This document shows positions 32,146-40,771 of a stretch of DNA of 64,000 nt, one piece after another. Made by a program: the position numbers and the translations under genes. The stretch covers positions 1-64,000 of the forward strand of contig SFKI01000002.1 of NCBI GenBank assembly GCA_004554775.1, given 5' to 3'. The first letter of the stretch is position 1. Every line of letters begins with the position of its first letter. Below the pieces are notes generated by a model. The model ran no database searches. It was not told the origin of the DNA and saw only the letters and a program-made list of their open reading frames with translations. This DNA is from Subdoligranulum variabile (GTDB lineage Bacteria > Bacillota > Clostridia > Oscillospirales > Ruminococcaceae).

Positions 32146-32826
32146 TTATACAAGGCCCTTTTTGTACAGGATACGTGCCACGGCCAGGCTGAACAGCACG
32201 CCGACCGGCACCATAATGCCCACGGTAGAAGCGTTGAGCGCAGGCACAAAGATGAACAGCACCAGCATAAGGACGACCGGCGCGATAGACAGGCGGACAT
32301 TTTTGGAGATAAACACGACCGCCAAACCGCCAAACAGCGCGGGCAGCAGCTGCGAGAACGCCGGGGCCAGCACGGGCGAGGACAGCAGCGGGGTAAGCGG
32401 CACGATCAGCACCACGCCCACCAGAATGATCAGCGTAGTCACAATGCTGGAAACCGCGATTGCAATGGTCGAGATGACCTCGCCCTCTTCACTGTTGGAT
32501 TTAACACCCGCGCGCTCCATTGCATCCAGCGCGCAGGGAAGTTTCAGGTTGGAGATGTTGCCCGTCACGAACGAAAGATAACTGCCGCCCGCGCCAAGCA
32601 TCGGCACGTAGGTGAAAATTTCGACAATGCCGACAGCCCAGTACATCGGGCCGATGGCGATAAAGCCTTTGACAAACGCAGGCCAGTTGACCTGCGCATG
32701 GAAGATCAGCGATACCGTGATGGGATACGCCACGATCAGCACCAGCAGGGTAAGTCCCCAAATACGGCCCCAGCGGTGTACGCTGTCCATATACGTTTCT
32801 TTTTGCTGCAAAACTGTTTTTTCCAT
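32146..32826 (-). CDS. Membrane protein, putative transporter subunit paired with DUF5058 protein
   Basis: A 226-residue integral membrane protein with about six helices (residues roughly 24-44, 52-72, 115-140, 150-170, 176-196 and 200-220). A cytosolic loop (NLKLPCALDAMERAGVKSNSEEGE) sits between helices 2 and 3. I do not recognise a named family, but it is the constant neighbour of a DUF5058 protein here and is of similar size, which suggests a two-subunit transporter. ATG 32826 follows AAAGGAGGTG. The downstream M20 peptidase shares the transcript. Confidence 0.75.
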   Translation of the reverse strand: MEKTVLQQKETYMDSVHRWGRIWGLTLLVLIVAYPITVSLIFHAQVNWPAFVKGFIAIGPMYWAVGIVEIFTYVPMLGAGGSYLSFVTGNISNLKLPCALDAMERAGVKSNSEEGEVISTIAIAVSSIVTTLIILVGVVLIVPLTPLLSSPVLAPAFSQLLPALFGGLAVVFISKNVRLSIAPVVLMLVLFIFVPALNASTVGIMVPVGVLFSLAVARILYKKGLV

Positions 32827-32840
32827 AGCTCACACCTCCT

Positions 32841-33575
32841 TTAGCCCAGCCAGTTCGTCAGCGGAATGGACGCCGCCATGCCGCACAGCATACTGATGGG
32901 CAGCGCGTAATCCTGGAGCCACCGCGCCTTCGTGCGCATGGCCGCCACGCCGCAGATAACCATCACCACTGCCGATGTCAGCATGACAAACACCGGGATA
33001 AGGCCGGTGAAATCACCGTGCGCCGCGTTCATCACGTCGCTGAACACGTAGCCCAAAAATGCGCTGATCATACCAAGGAACATCGCATTATTAAAAATGT
33101 CCGCCCAGCGGCTGTCCCTGGCACCCAGCTTGACCATGCCGCCTTGGATGCGCTTGGTCAACAGCGGAACCAGGAGCAGGCCGATCATAATGCCCACTGT
33201 CATAACAGCGGCGACTGTGACATAATCCGACGCGGTGGGAATGGGGGTGTTGGTGTCCAGTCCCAGCTCGGTCAGCGAGGTACCGGCGGCGACAGTCTCA
33301 TAAGTCAGGGAACCTACGACCGACAACCGCAGCCACGGCAGGGCAATGCCCAAGCTTTTGCTGAGCGAGATAACGCCTACGAGAATGGCCACCGCCGGGG
33401 CAACCGTAAAAATAGCGGCAGCCGAGATGGTTTTGCGGACTGTTTCCTGCGGCAAGCCGATCTCTTTGGCACGCTTGACGGCACGCCACAGGAAAAACGT
33501 CGACTGCGCCAGTACAAAAGCCACAACGATGCCGACCAGCACAAACAGGATCGGCGCGTTGACATTGAACTCCAT
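32841..33575 (-). CDS. DUF5058-family membrane protein
   Basis: A 244-residue membrane protein with about six helices, opening NVNAPILFVLVGIVVAFVLAQ and followed by a basic loop (WRAVKRAKEIGLPQETVRKT), a pattern I associate with DUF5058. Function is not established; the fixed partnership with a second polytopic protein and a peptidase argues for a small-solute or peptide transporter. It is the first gene of the operon, with AAAGGTG before ATG 33575 and a promoter plus inverted repeat upstream. Confidence 0.75.
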   Translation of the reverse strand: MEFNVNAPILFVLVGIVVAFVLAQSTFFLWRAVKRAKEIGLPQETVRKTISAAAIFTVAPAVAILVGVISLSKSLGIALPWLRLSVVGSLTYETVAAGTSLTELGLDTNTPIPTASDYVTVAAVMTVGIMIGLLLVPLLTKRIQGGMVKLGARDSRWADIFNNAMFLGMISAFLGYVFSDVMNAAHGDFTGLIPVFVMLTSAVVMVICGVAAMRTKARWLQDYALPISMLCGMAASIPLTNWLG

Positions 33576-33600
33576 AAGATCACACCTTTTCAGTTTCGCG

Positions 33601-33621
33601 CTTTACTGCAATAAAGTAAAG
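33601..33621. promoter_or_regulatory. Inverted repeat downstream of the DUF5058 operon promoter
   Basis: CTTTACT (33601-33607) and AGTAAAG (33615-33621), 7-bp arms with a 7-base spacer, between the proposed promoter and the DUF5058 start codon; candidate operator. Confidence 0.4.
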
Positions 33622-33631
33622 CCTTTCTCTA

Positions 33632-33660
33632 ACTTTAACACACTGTCTAAAAAATAGCAA
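33632..33660 (-). promoter_or_regulatory. Candidate promoter of the DUF5058/M20 operon
   Basis: Minus strand: TTGCTA (33660-33655), 17-base spacer, TAAAGT (33637-33632). Confidence 0.45.
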
Positions 33661-33708
33661 GCGGAAAAGTGCATTTTATAGGTACAAATGTTTTTCTGTG
33701 GCGGATAC

Positions 33709-33737
33709 TTGCCCCCGTGCCCATTTTGGGATATAAT
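33709..33737 (+). promoter_or_regulatory. Promoter of radA
   Basis: TTGCCC (33709-33714), 17-base spacer, TATAAT (33732-33737); radA starts 33 bases further. Confidence 0.7.
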
Positions 33738-33770
33738 AAGCGAAGTATGTAATACGTTCAGGAGGCATCC

Positions 33771-35168
33771 ATGCCGAAAGAAAAACTGAAAACGATCTAC
33801 GTCTGCAACCAGTGCGGCGAGACCAGCCCCCGCTGGATGGGCCGCTGCCCGTCCTGCGGCGCGTGGAATACGATGACCGAGGATGTGGTAGCCGAGCCGT
33901 CCAAAAGCTCTTCCCGCGCGGCGGCCCCCGCCCGTGTGACAGGGCAGACGAGCCTGACGCCCCAAAAACTGAAGAACATCAGCACCACCGAGGAAAAGAG
34001 CCGCATTATCACCGGCATCAGTGAACTGGACCGCGTATTGGGCGGCGGTATCGTCATTGGCAGCGTCACGCTCATCGGCGGCGAGCCGGGCATCGGCAAA
34101 TCGACGATTTTGCTGCAGCTTTGCGGCGAGGTCAGCAAAACCAAAAATGTGCTTTACGTCACGGGCGAGGAATCGGTGCGGCAGATCAAACTGCGCGCCG
34201 TGCGCCTGAACGTGCCCGAGGATAATATCTCGCTGGTCGCCGAAAGCGATGTGGACGAGATCTGCGGCCTGATCGAATCCATGAAGCCGGATCTTGTGGT
34301 CATCGACTCCATCCAGACGATGCGCTGCACCGATATTTCTTCCTCGGCGGGCACGGTCAGCCAGGTCAAGGAAAGCTCGGCCCGCTTTTTAAATGTAGCC
34401 AAAACGCTCGAGATCCCGACCTTTATCGTCGGCCACGTCAATAAAGACGGTGCCATCGCAGGCCCTAAGGTCATGGAGCATATCGTCGATACGGTGCTGT
34501 ATTTTGAGGGTGACAAGACCCTGCCGTACCGCGTGTTGCGCGCCGTCAAAAACCGTTACGGCTCCACCAATGAGATCGGCATGTTCGATATGACGGGCCG
34601 CGGCCTTGCGCAGATTGAGAACCCGTCCCAGGTCATGCTGGAAGGGCGCCCACTGGGCATCAGCGGCACCTGCGTGGCCTGCGTGATGGAGGGTACCCGC
34701 CCGGTGCTGAGCGAAGTGCAGGCGCTTGCGACGAAAACCAGTTTTCCCAGCCCCCGGCGGACAGCCAGCGGCTTTGACTATAACCGTATGTACCTACTGC
34801 TGGCAGTGCTGGAAAAACGCGCCGGGTATAACTTTTCCAGCCAGGATGTCTATGTCAACATCATCGGCGGCCTAAAGCTGGACGAGACTGCCTGCGATTT
34901 GCCGGTCTGCATCGCCATGGCGTCCAGCCTGCTGGACCTGCCGGTGGGGGAAAAGACCATCGCCATCGGTGAAGTAGGCCTGGGCGGGGAAGTGCGCAGC
35001 GTAACGCACCTCGAGACCCGCCTGCGGGAAGCCCAGCGTGTAGGCTTTGACACGGCCATCGTACCCAAGCACAACTTAAAAATGATCGATCCGGCCCAGT
35101 TCCCGGGCCTCAAGCTGGTGGGCGTCTCCTACCTGCGTGAAGCGATCAACACGATAAAATTAAAGTGA
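33771..35168 (+). CDS. radA: DNA repair protein RadA
   Basis: A 465-residue RecA-related ATPase that drives branch migration in recombinational repair. The N-terminal four-cysteine zinc finger is CNQCGE...CPSCGAW, Walker A is GGEPGIGKSTILLQL (about 103-117), the RadA-specific KNRYG motif is in VKNRYGSTNEIG, and a Lon-protease-like C-terminal domain ends the protein (SSLLDLPVGEKTIAIGEVGLGGEVR region). All expected parts are present and of usual length. ATG 33771 follows AGGAGG. sseB-like follows 10 bases later. Confidence 0.96.
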   Translation: MPKEKLKTIYVCNQCGETSPRWMGRCPSCGAWNTMTEDVVAEPSKSSSRAAAPARVTGQTSLTPQKLKNISTTEEKSRIITGISELDRVLGGGIVIGSVTLIGGEPGIGKSTILLQLCGEVSKTKNVLYVTGEESVRQIKLRAVRLNVPEDNISLVAESDVDEICGLIESMKPDLVVIDSIQTMRCTDISSSAGTVSQVKESSARFLNVAKTLEIPTFIVGHVNKDGAIAGPKVMEHIVDTVLYFEGDKTLPYRVLRAVKNRYGSTNEIGMFDMTGRGLAQIENPSQVMLEGRPLGISGTCVACVMEGTRPVLSEVQALATKTSFPSPRRTASGFDYNRMYLLLAVLEKRAGYNFSSQDVYVNIIGGLKLDETACDLPVCIAMASSLLDLPVGEKTIAIGEVGLGGEVRSVTHLETRLREAQRVGFDTAIVPKHNLKMIDPAQFPGLKLVGVSYLREAINTIKLK

Positions 35169-35178
35169 GGAGAAAACA

Positions 35179-36045
35179 ATGCCTGACCAGAATCAACCCA
35201 AAGCACCGGCGTTCAACCCGAAACTGAAAGATGCGATCGCCGCGCTGAAAGCCGAAAACAACCCCCAAAACCTTAACGTCGTCCTCAATGAGCTGGTGCG
35301 CTCTCCGCTGCTGGCACCGGCCAACTTTGATTTGCAGGGCCAGCCCGCGCCCACGCCCGGCCCGGATGGCCGCGTGCAGCTGCCCCCCAACACGAAAATT
35401 AACCTGATCATGGTCAACAGCCCCGAGGGCAAGCATTACTATCTGGGCTTCAGCGATTGGGATGCCGTGCATGAATGGCAGAAAAATCCCGAGCAGAGCC
35501 GCCAAGTCATTATGCTGCGCTTTGACGATTTTGCCAACATGGTTGCCAAAAATCCCGAGGCTGCCGGTATGGTCATCAATCCCGGCGAGAACAGCCTGCG
35601 CCTGGAGCGCCCGCTGATCGAGTCTGTCAAAAAGCAGCGCGACGAGATCGCCAAGGCCCTGGCCCAGCAGCGCGCCGCTGTCACCCAGATCAAGCCGGGC
35701 GATAAAGTCACCATTGTGGAGCCGAGCGTGCTGCCGGACGAGCTGGCCGACCCTATTTGCAAGGTGCTGGCCGAGGCCCCGGGGGTTGGTTCTGCCTATT
35801 TGCAGATCATGATCATCAACGACGAAGCCAAGAGCTACCTGTTGGTGCTGGACGGCCCCAAGGACGACAAGCTGTTTGCCGCCGTCGCTCAGGCTGCGCG
35901 CCCCTATTTGCTGAGCCGCGAGAAGAAGATCGACCTTAACATCACCACGTCCATCTCGCCGCTGGGCCAGCAGGGCATGCGCGGCAGTGAGCCCTTCTAC
36001 CGCAAGGGCATAGGCCGCGTCATCGAAGAGGACGACGACGAATAA
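35179..36045 (+). CDS. SseB-family protein (enhanced serine sensitivity type)
   Basis: A 288-residue soluble protein with both parts of the SseB family: the N-terminal domain (LNVVLNELVRSPLLAP ... YYLGFSDWDAVHEW, residues about 30-135) and the C-terminal SseB_C domain (residues about 165-275, ending PFYRKGIGRVI). SseB is named for serine tolerance in E. coli; its molecular role is unknown. It sits in one transcript with radA. Members often occur near secretion or toxin-immunity loci, which is not the case here. Confidence 0.82.
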   Translation: MPDQNQPKAPAFNPKLKDAIAALKAENNPQNLNVVLNELVRSPLLAPANFDLQGQPAPTPGPDGRVQLPPNTKINLIMVNSPEGKHYYLGFSDWDAVHEWQKNPEQSRQVIMLRFDDFANMVAKNPEAAGMVINPGENSLRLERPLIESVKKQRDEIAKALAQQRAAVTQIKPGDKVTIVEPSVLPDELADPICKVLAEAPGVGSAYLQIMIINDEAKSYLLVLDGPKDDKLFAAVAQAARPYLLSREKKIDLNITTSISPLGQQGMRGSEPFYRKGIGRVIEEDDDE

Positions 36046-36073
36046 ATCTTTTACATAACCCCATCACACACTG

Positions 36074-36115
36074 CACGTCTGCCAGAAGGAAAACTCGGCA
36101 GGCGTGTATTTTTTC
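36074..36115 (+). terminator. Terminator after radA-sseB
   Basis: CACGTCTGCC (36074-36083) pairs with GGCAGGCGTG (36097-36106), then a T-run. Confidence 0.75.
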
Positions 36116-36126
36116 TTCAGATTTTC

Positions 36127-36155
36127 TTGCATCTTGGCTGTAAAAATAGTACAAT
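36127..36155 (+). promoter_or_regulatory. Promoter of the yicC-remA-gmk operon
   Basis: TTGCAT (36127-36132), 17-base spacer, TACAAT (36150-36155). Confidence 0.6.
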
Positions 36156-36213
36156 ATACAATATATGTGTTTGTGCATCTGGCACAGGAATCCGAAGGTA
36201 CGAGGTGTAGGAT

Positions 36214-37092
36214 ATGGTTTTGAGCATGACAGGCTACGGCCGCGCCGGCGCGTTGCTGCACGGGCGTGATATCAAGGTGGAACTGCGCAGCGTCAATGCG
36301 CGTTTCTTTGAGTATTCTTCCCGCTTGCCGCGCTCCTGCGCGTTTCTGGAAGATAAGCTGAAAAAGCTGGTGGCGTCCAAGGTCAGCCGCGGCAAGGTGG
36401 AACTGAGCCTTTCCATCCAGACGGTCACGGCTGCCGATACCGTGGTATCGGTCAACTGGCAGCTGGCCGAGGGCTACCGCACCGCGCTGAACGAAATGGT
36501 TGAGCGGATGGACCTGAAGAATGATGTGTCCGTCAGTATGCTGGCACGCTTTCCGGATGTGCTGACCCAGACCGCTGCCCCCACCAACGAGGAAGAACTC
36601 TGGCAGGATGTGCAGTCCGTGGCCGAAAAGGCTGTGGACGCCTTTGTGGCCATGCGCGCCGTCGAGGGCGAAAAGCTGAAAGAGGACGTTGCAGGCCGTC
36701 TTGATACCATTGAAACGCTGGTCGGTCAGATCGAGGAAAACAGCGCAGGCCGCGTGCAGGCGTACAGTGATAAGCTCTACGCCCGCTTGCAGGAGCTGCT
36801 CGGCGACCGCAGCATCGACGAAAGCCGCCTTGTTACCGAGGCCGCCATCTTTGCCGATAAGACTGCGATCGACGAGGAAACCGTTCGCCTGCACAGCCAT
36901 GTGGCCCAGTACCGCGAGATCCTCGCGCTGGATGAGCCCATCGGCCGCAAGCTGGACTTCTTGACCCAGGAGTTGAACCGCGAGTCCAACACCATCGGCT
37001 CCAAGTGCCAGGATGTGGCCATCACCCGCCTGGTGGTAGAACTGAAATCCGAGATCGAGAAGATCCGCGAGCAGATCCAGAACATCGAGTAA
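36214..37092 (+). CDS. yicC: YicC-family protein (endoribonuclease family)
   Basis: A 292-residue protein with the YicC N-terminal domain (LSMTGYGRAGALL, VELRSVNARFFEYSSRLP) and the C-terminal DUF1732 (LDFLTQELNRESNTIGSKCQD, quoted in part as LNRESNTIGSK). Members act as manganese-dependent endoribonucleases in RNA turnover. ATG 36214 is preceded by AGGTGTAGGAT, a modest ribosome binding site. It opens the yicC-remA-gmk-priA run, the same order as yloC-remA-gmk in Bacillus. Confidence 0.93.
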   Translation: MVLSMTGYGRAGALLHGRDIKVELRSVNARFFEYSSRLPRSCAFLEDKLKKLVASKVSRGKVELSLSIQTVTAADTVVSVNWQLAEGYRTALNEMVERMDLKNDVSVSMLARFPDVLTQTAAPTNEEELWQDVQSVAEKAVDAFVAMRAVEGEKLKEDVAGRLDTIETLVGQIEENSAGRVQAYSDKLYARLQELLGDRSIDESRLVTEAAIFADKTAIDEETVRLHSHVAQYREILALDEPIGRKLDFLTQELNRESNTIGSKCQDVAITRLVVELKSEIEKIREQIQNIE

Positions 37093-37104
37093 GCGAGGCC
37101 GCGC

Positions 37105-37350
37105 ATGAAACTGATCAATATCGGCTTTGGCAATATGGTCAACGCAGACCGCGTCATCGGCATCGTCAGCCCGGACTCGGCCCCCATCAAGCGTCTGGTA
37201 CAGGACGCTCGCGAAAAGGGCGCACTGATCGACGCTTCCTACGGCCGCCGCACCCAGGCGGTGCTGATCATGGACTCGGACCATGTGATCTTGTCCGGCA
37301 TTCCGCTGGAAAGCATTACCGGCCGCTTTGCCCAGGAAGAAGAAAGCTGA
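37105..37350 (+). CDS. remA: RemA/DUF370 extracellular-matrix regulator homologue
   Basis: An 81-residue protein with the diagnostic sequence KLINIGFGNMVNADRVIG, SAPIKRLVQDAR and DASYGRRTQAV. In Bacillus RemA is a DNA-binding, ring-forming activator of matrix and osmoprotection genes; the arginines of RLVQDAR and GRRT are conserved here. It lies 12 bases after yicC and 17 before gmk. Whether it controls matrix genes in this anaerobe is unknown. Confidence 0.93.
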   Translation: MKLINIGFGNMVNADRVIGIVSPDSAPIKRLVQDAREKGALIDASYGRRTQAVLIMDSDHVILSGIPLESITGRFAQEEES

Positions 37351-37367
37351 AAGGGAGTATATAGAGA

Positions 37368-37946
37368 ATGAAAGGCGAAAAGTATCTGTTTGTTGTTTCC
37401 GGCCCGTCCGGCACCGGCAAGGACACCGTCGTTGCCAGCCTGCTGAAAAAGCACCCGGAGATCCAACACACGGTCTCTGCCACCACCCGCACCCCGCGTG
37501 AGGGCGAGAAGGACGGCATCAACTACCACTTTATGACGGTGGCGGATTTTGAGGATCATCTAGCCCATGACCAGATCGTGGAGCACACCAAATACTGCGA
37601 GAATTACTATGGCACCCTGCGCAGCGAGATTGAGAGCCGCATGGCGCTGGGCATTCCGGTGATTCTGGTCATCGAGGTCGAGGGGGCGGGCAACATCAAA
37701 AAAATGTACCCCGGTGCGACCACAATTTTTGTACTGCCCCCGGATATGCCGGAGTTGGAGCGCCGCCTGCGCAGCCGCGGCACCGAGGATGAGGAGACCA
37801 TCCAACGCCGCTTGAAGCGCGCCGAAACGGAGATCGCCAACTCTGTCAATTATGACGAGCATGTGGTCAACGTTGAGGTCGACAGCTGTGCCGAGAGCAT
37901 TTATTCCATCATCCAGTTTAAGCTCAAGCACGGCGCAGCCGAATGA
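37368..37946 (+). CDS. gmk: Guanylate kinase
   Basis: A 192-residue kinase that converts GMP to GDP. The P-loop is SGPSGTGKDTVVASLL (residues about 9-24); GMP-binding residues lie in SATTRTPREGEKDG and HFMTVADFE. The P-loop has Asp where many relatives have Gly or Ser (GKDT), a known clostridial variant. ATG 37368 follows AAAGGGAG. In most Firmicutes rpoZ (omega) follows gmk; here priA overlaps its end by four bases, so rpoZ is not at its usual site. Confidence 0.96.
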   Translation: MKGEKYLFVVSGPSGTGKDTVVASLLKKHPEIQHTVSATTRTPREGEKDGINYHFMTVADFEDHLAHDQIVEHTKYCENYYGTLRSEIESRMALGIPVILVIEVEGAGNIKKMYPGATTIFVLPPDMPELERRLRSRGTEDEETIQRRLKRAETEIANSVNYDEHVVNVEVDSCAESIYSIIQFKLKHGAAE

Positions 37947-40210
37947 GCTTGCAGATCGCCCAGGCGGCGGTGGATGACGCCACGATCCATTTTGATAAGC
38001 TGTATTCCTACTGCATCCCGCCGCAGCTGGTGGGCCGGGTCTGGCCCGGCAGTATGGTGCTGGTGCCGTTTGGCCGGGGCAACAAACCCCGGATGGCGGT
38101 GGTGCTTTCGGTCGAAGAGTGCCCCGAGGGCGCCGATGCCCAAAAGCTGAAAACGCTGTACGATGCCGCCCCGGCGGAAGCGCGGCTGACGCCTGACCTG
38201 CTGGAACTTGTGCACTTTTTAAAAGAACGCACGTTCTGTACCTGGTTTGAGGCAGTCAAAGCGGTCATCCCGTACGGTGCGCAGTACCGTGCCGCCGAGG
38301 AACAAGGCTGCCCCGTGATGCAAAGCCGCTTGTCCCGCTCGACCGAGCGACTTTATACGCTGGCAGGGGAGCTGCCCGAAAAGCCAAAACCCGGCCCGCG
38401 GCAACTGGCCGCGATGGAAGCCCTCAGCACCGGCCCTAAGACGGCTCGCCAGCTGGACGAGGCGGGCATCTCCAAGGCTACGCTGGATACCCTTTGCAAA
38501 AAGGGCGTAATCACTGCCGCCGAACAGGATAAATCGCTGGATCTTTTTGCGGATATCCCGTTTGACCCGCAGCCGCTGACCCTCTCGCCGGAGCAGCAAA
38601 AGGCTTTTGCGGCGCTGCTGCCGAATTTAGAGGACGACAAGCCCCATGCGGCGCTGCTGCATGGCGTGACCGGCAGCGGTAAGACCGTGGTGTTTTTAAA
38701 GCTGATCGAACGCACGCTGGAACTGGGCCGCCGTGCCCTTGTGCTGGTGCCGGAGATCAGCTTGACGCCGCAGATGATCCGCCGCTTAAAGTCCACCTTT
38801 GGCAGCCGCCTGGCTGTGCAGCACTCGGCGCTCAACAACACCGAACGGCTGCTGCAATGGCGGATGATCCAGCAGGGAAACGCTGACATCGTCGTCGGCA
38901 CCCGCAGCGCGGTATTTTCGCCGCTGCAAAACCTGGGGCTTATCATCGTGGACGAGGAACAGGAGCACACCTACCAGAGTGAATCCGCCCCGCGTTACGA
39001 TGCCCATGACATTGCCAAAAAGCGCGCTGTCATGGAAAACGCCCTGCTACTCTTTGCCTCGGCCACGCCACTGACCGAGACTTACCACGCCGCCCAGAGC
39101 GGTAAATTGAAACTTGTCACCCTGACCCACCGCTATGGCGGCTGCCCGCTGCCGAGTGTGGATTTTATTGATATGCGGGCTGAGCTCACCGCAGGCAACC
39201 CGCGGGAAGTTAGCCGCCGCCTGGCGCGCGAATTGCAGGAAAACCTGGATAACGGCGAGCAAAGCATCCTGCTTTTGAACCGTCGCGGCTATCGCACAAT
39301 CGGCATGTGTGCCGATTGTGGCCATGTGCTGAAATGCCCCAATTGCAGCGTGCCGCTGGTTTACCACAAGCCGCAGCAGGCGCTGATGTGCCACCACTGC
39401 GGCCACACGGTGCATCCGCTGCCGATACTCTGCCCCGAGTGCGGCGGCAAGATCAACTACAGCGGTTTTGGCACTCAGCGCGTCGAGGAAGAACTGGCCG
39501 AGCTTTTGCCCAACGCCCGCATTCTGCGGATGGATCAGGACTCCACCGGCAAGAAAAACGCCCACGAAACGATGCTGGCGCAGTTTGCCCGGCACGAGTA
39601 CGATATCCTGTTGGGTACGCAGATGGTTGCCAAGGGGCTTGACTTTGAAAAAGTTACCCTCGTGGGTGTTCTGGGCATTGATTCGCTGCTGTTCGGGCAG
39701 GGGTTCCGCGCCTATGAAAGCGTGTTCAGCCTGGTGACGCAGGTCATCGGCCGCGGCGGGCGCGCCGCACTGCCGGGCCGTGCGCTGATCCAGACCGCTG
39801 TGCCGGACCACCCCATCTTGCAGCTGGCTGCCGCGCAGGACTACGAGGCCTACTATCGCGAGGAAATCACCTTCCGCAAGTTTGGCCTGTATCCGCCGTT
39901 CTGCGCGTTTTGCGTCATCGGCTTTGTGGGCGCGCAGGAGGGCGCAGTTTTTCTGGCCGCGCAGCGCTTTGGCGCGCTGCTGGCCGAGCGTGCCGCCAGG
40001 AACCCCGGTCTGCCGCTGCGCATTTTGGGCCCTGCACCGATGAATATTACGATGCTGAACGGAAAGTTTCGCTATAAGTTGACGTTGAAATGCCGCAACG
40101 ATGCAGCGTTCCGTGCGCTTTTGCGTGAAACGCTGGACGCCTACGCCAAAGAAAAACTGCCGCAGAAAGCGTCCGTCATCGTAGATTTCAATTCTGACGG
40201 AGATTTATAA
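37943..40210 (+). CDS. priA: Primosomal protein N' (PriA helicase)
   Basis: A 755-residue 3'-5' helicase that restarts stalled forks. The N-terminal 3'-end-binding domain covers about 1-105; Walker A is GVTGSGKTVVFLKL, the DEAH-like box is VDEEQEHTYQ, and two zinc clusters are formed by CADCGHVLKCPNC and CHHCGHTV...CPECGG. The C-terminal helicase motifs include GTQMVAKGLDFEKV and QVIGRGGRA. ATG overlaps gmk (ATGA). coaBC, which commonly precedes priA, is absent here. Confidence 0.96.
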   Translation: MSLQIAQAAVDDATIHFDKLYSYCIPPQLVGRVWPGSMVLVPFGRGNKPRMAVVLSVEECPEGADAQKLKTLYDAAPAEARLTPDLLELVHFLKERTFCTWFEAVKAVIPYGAQYRAAEEQGCPVMQSRLSRSTERLYTLAGELPEKPKPGPRQLAAMEALSTGPKTARQLDEAGISKATLDTLCKKGVITAAEQDKSLDLFADIPFDPQPLTLSPEQQKAFAALLPNLEDDKPHAALLHGVTGSGKTVVFLKLIERTLELGRRALVLVPEISLTPQMIRRLKSTFGSRLAVQHSALNNTERLLQWRMIQQGNADIVVGTRSAVFSPLQNLGLIIVDEEQEHTYQSESAPRYDAHDIAKKRAVMENALLLFASATPLTETYHAAQSGKLKLVTLTHRYGGCPLPSVDFIDMRAELTAGNPREVSRRLARELQENLDNGEQSILLLNRRGYRTIGMCADCGHVLKCPNCSVPLVYHKPQQALMCHHCGHTVHPLPILCPECGGKINYSGFGTQRVEEELAELLPNARILRMDQDSTGKKNAHETMLAQFARHEYDILLGTQMVAKGLDFEKVTLVGVLGIDSLLFGQGFRAYESVFSLVTQVIGRGGRAALPGRALIQTAVPDHPILQLAAAQDYEAYYREEITFRKFGLYPPFCAFCVIGFVGAQEGAVFLAAQRFGALLAERAARNPGLPLRILGPAPMNITMLNGKFRYKLTLKCRNDAAFRALLRETLDAYAKEKLPQKASVIVDFNSDGDL

Positions 40211-40252
40211 AAAAATAGAACGTATTGGAAAACAATTTTGGAGGTATTACCC

Positions 40253-40768
40253 ATGGCACTTCGCACCATTGTACAGGACGGCGATCCGATCCTGAAAAAA
40301 GTCTGCCGCCCTGTCACGAAATTTGATGACCGTCTCGGCATGTTGCTGGACGACATGAAAGAGACCCTGCTCGACGCCAACGGCCTGGGCCTGGCTGGCC
40401 CGCAGGTGGGCATGATGCGCCGCCTGTTTATCTGCCTGGACGACCGGGATCTGCCCGAGGTAGTCCCCGCCAACTACGAGTATAAGTTTATCGAGTTCAT
40501 CAACCCCGAGATCCTCGAACTGAGCGATGAGCAGGTCGAACTGTACGAGGGCTGCCTGTCTTTCCCGGGACATAACGGCGCAATCAAGCGCTCCAAGCAT
40601 GTCAAGGTCAAGGCACAGGACCGCCACGGTGAGTGGTTCACCATGGAAGCCGACGATATGCTGGCCCGCTGCATCCAGCACGAGAACAACCATCTGGATG
40701 GCATCACCATCATGGATCTGGCCGAGCATTTCTACGAAGACGATTACCCCGAAGAAAACGAGGACTAA
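40253..40768 (+). CDS. def: Peptide deformylase
   Basis: A 171-residue metalloenzyme that removes the formyl group from nascent proteins. Motif 1 is GLGLAGPQVG (residues 44-53; the usual second Ala is Gly), motif 2 is EGCLSFPG with the metal ligand Cys101, and motif 3 is QHENNHLDG with His143, Glu144 and His147. ATG 40253 has GGAGGT upstream; a longer frame from 40238 is not needed. The next gene, fmt, acts at the opposite end of the same formyl-methionine cycle and starts three bases later. Confidence 0.96.
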   Translation: MALRTIVQDGDPILKKVCRPVTKFDDRLGMLLDDMKETLLDANGLGLAGPQVGMMRRLFICLDDRDLPEVVPANYEYKFIEFINPEILELSDEQVELYEGCLSFPGHNGAIKRSKHVKVKAQDRHGEWFTMEADDMLARCIQHENNHLDGITIMDLAEHFYEDDYPEENED

Positions 40769-40771
40769 TGT

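Noticed and set aside
30766..32844. A 692-codon plus-strand open frame opposite the M20 operon
   Set aside because: Antisense shadow of two well-supported genes; Arg/His/Gln-rich composition and no family features.
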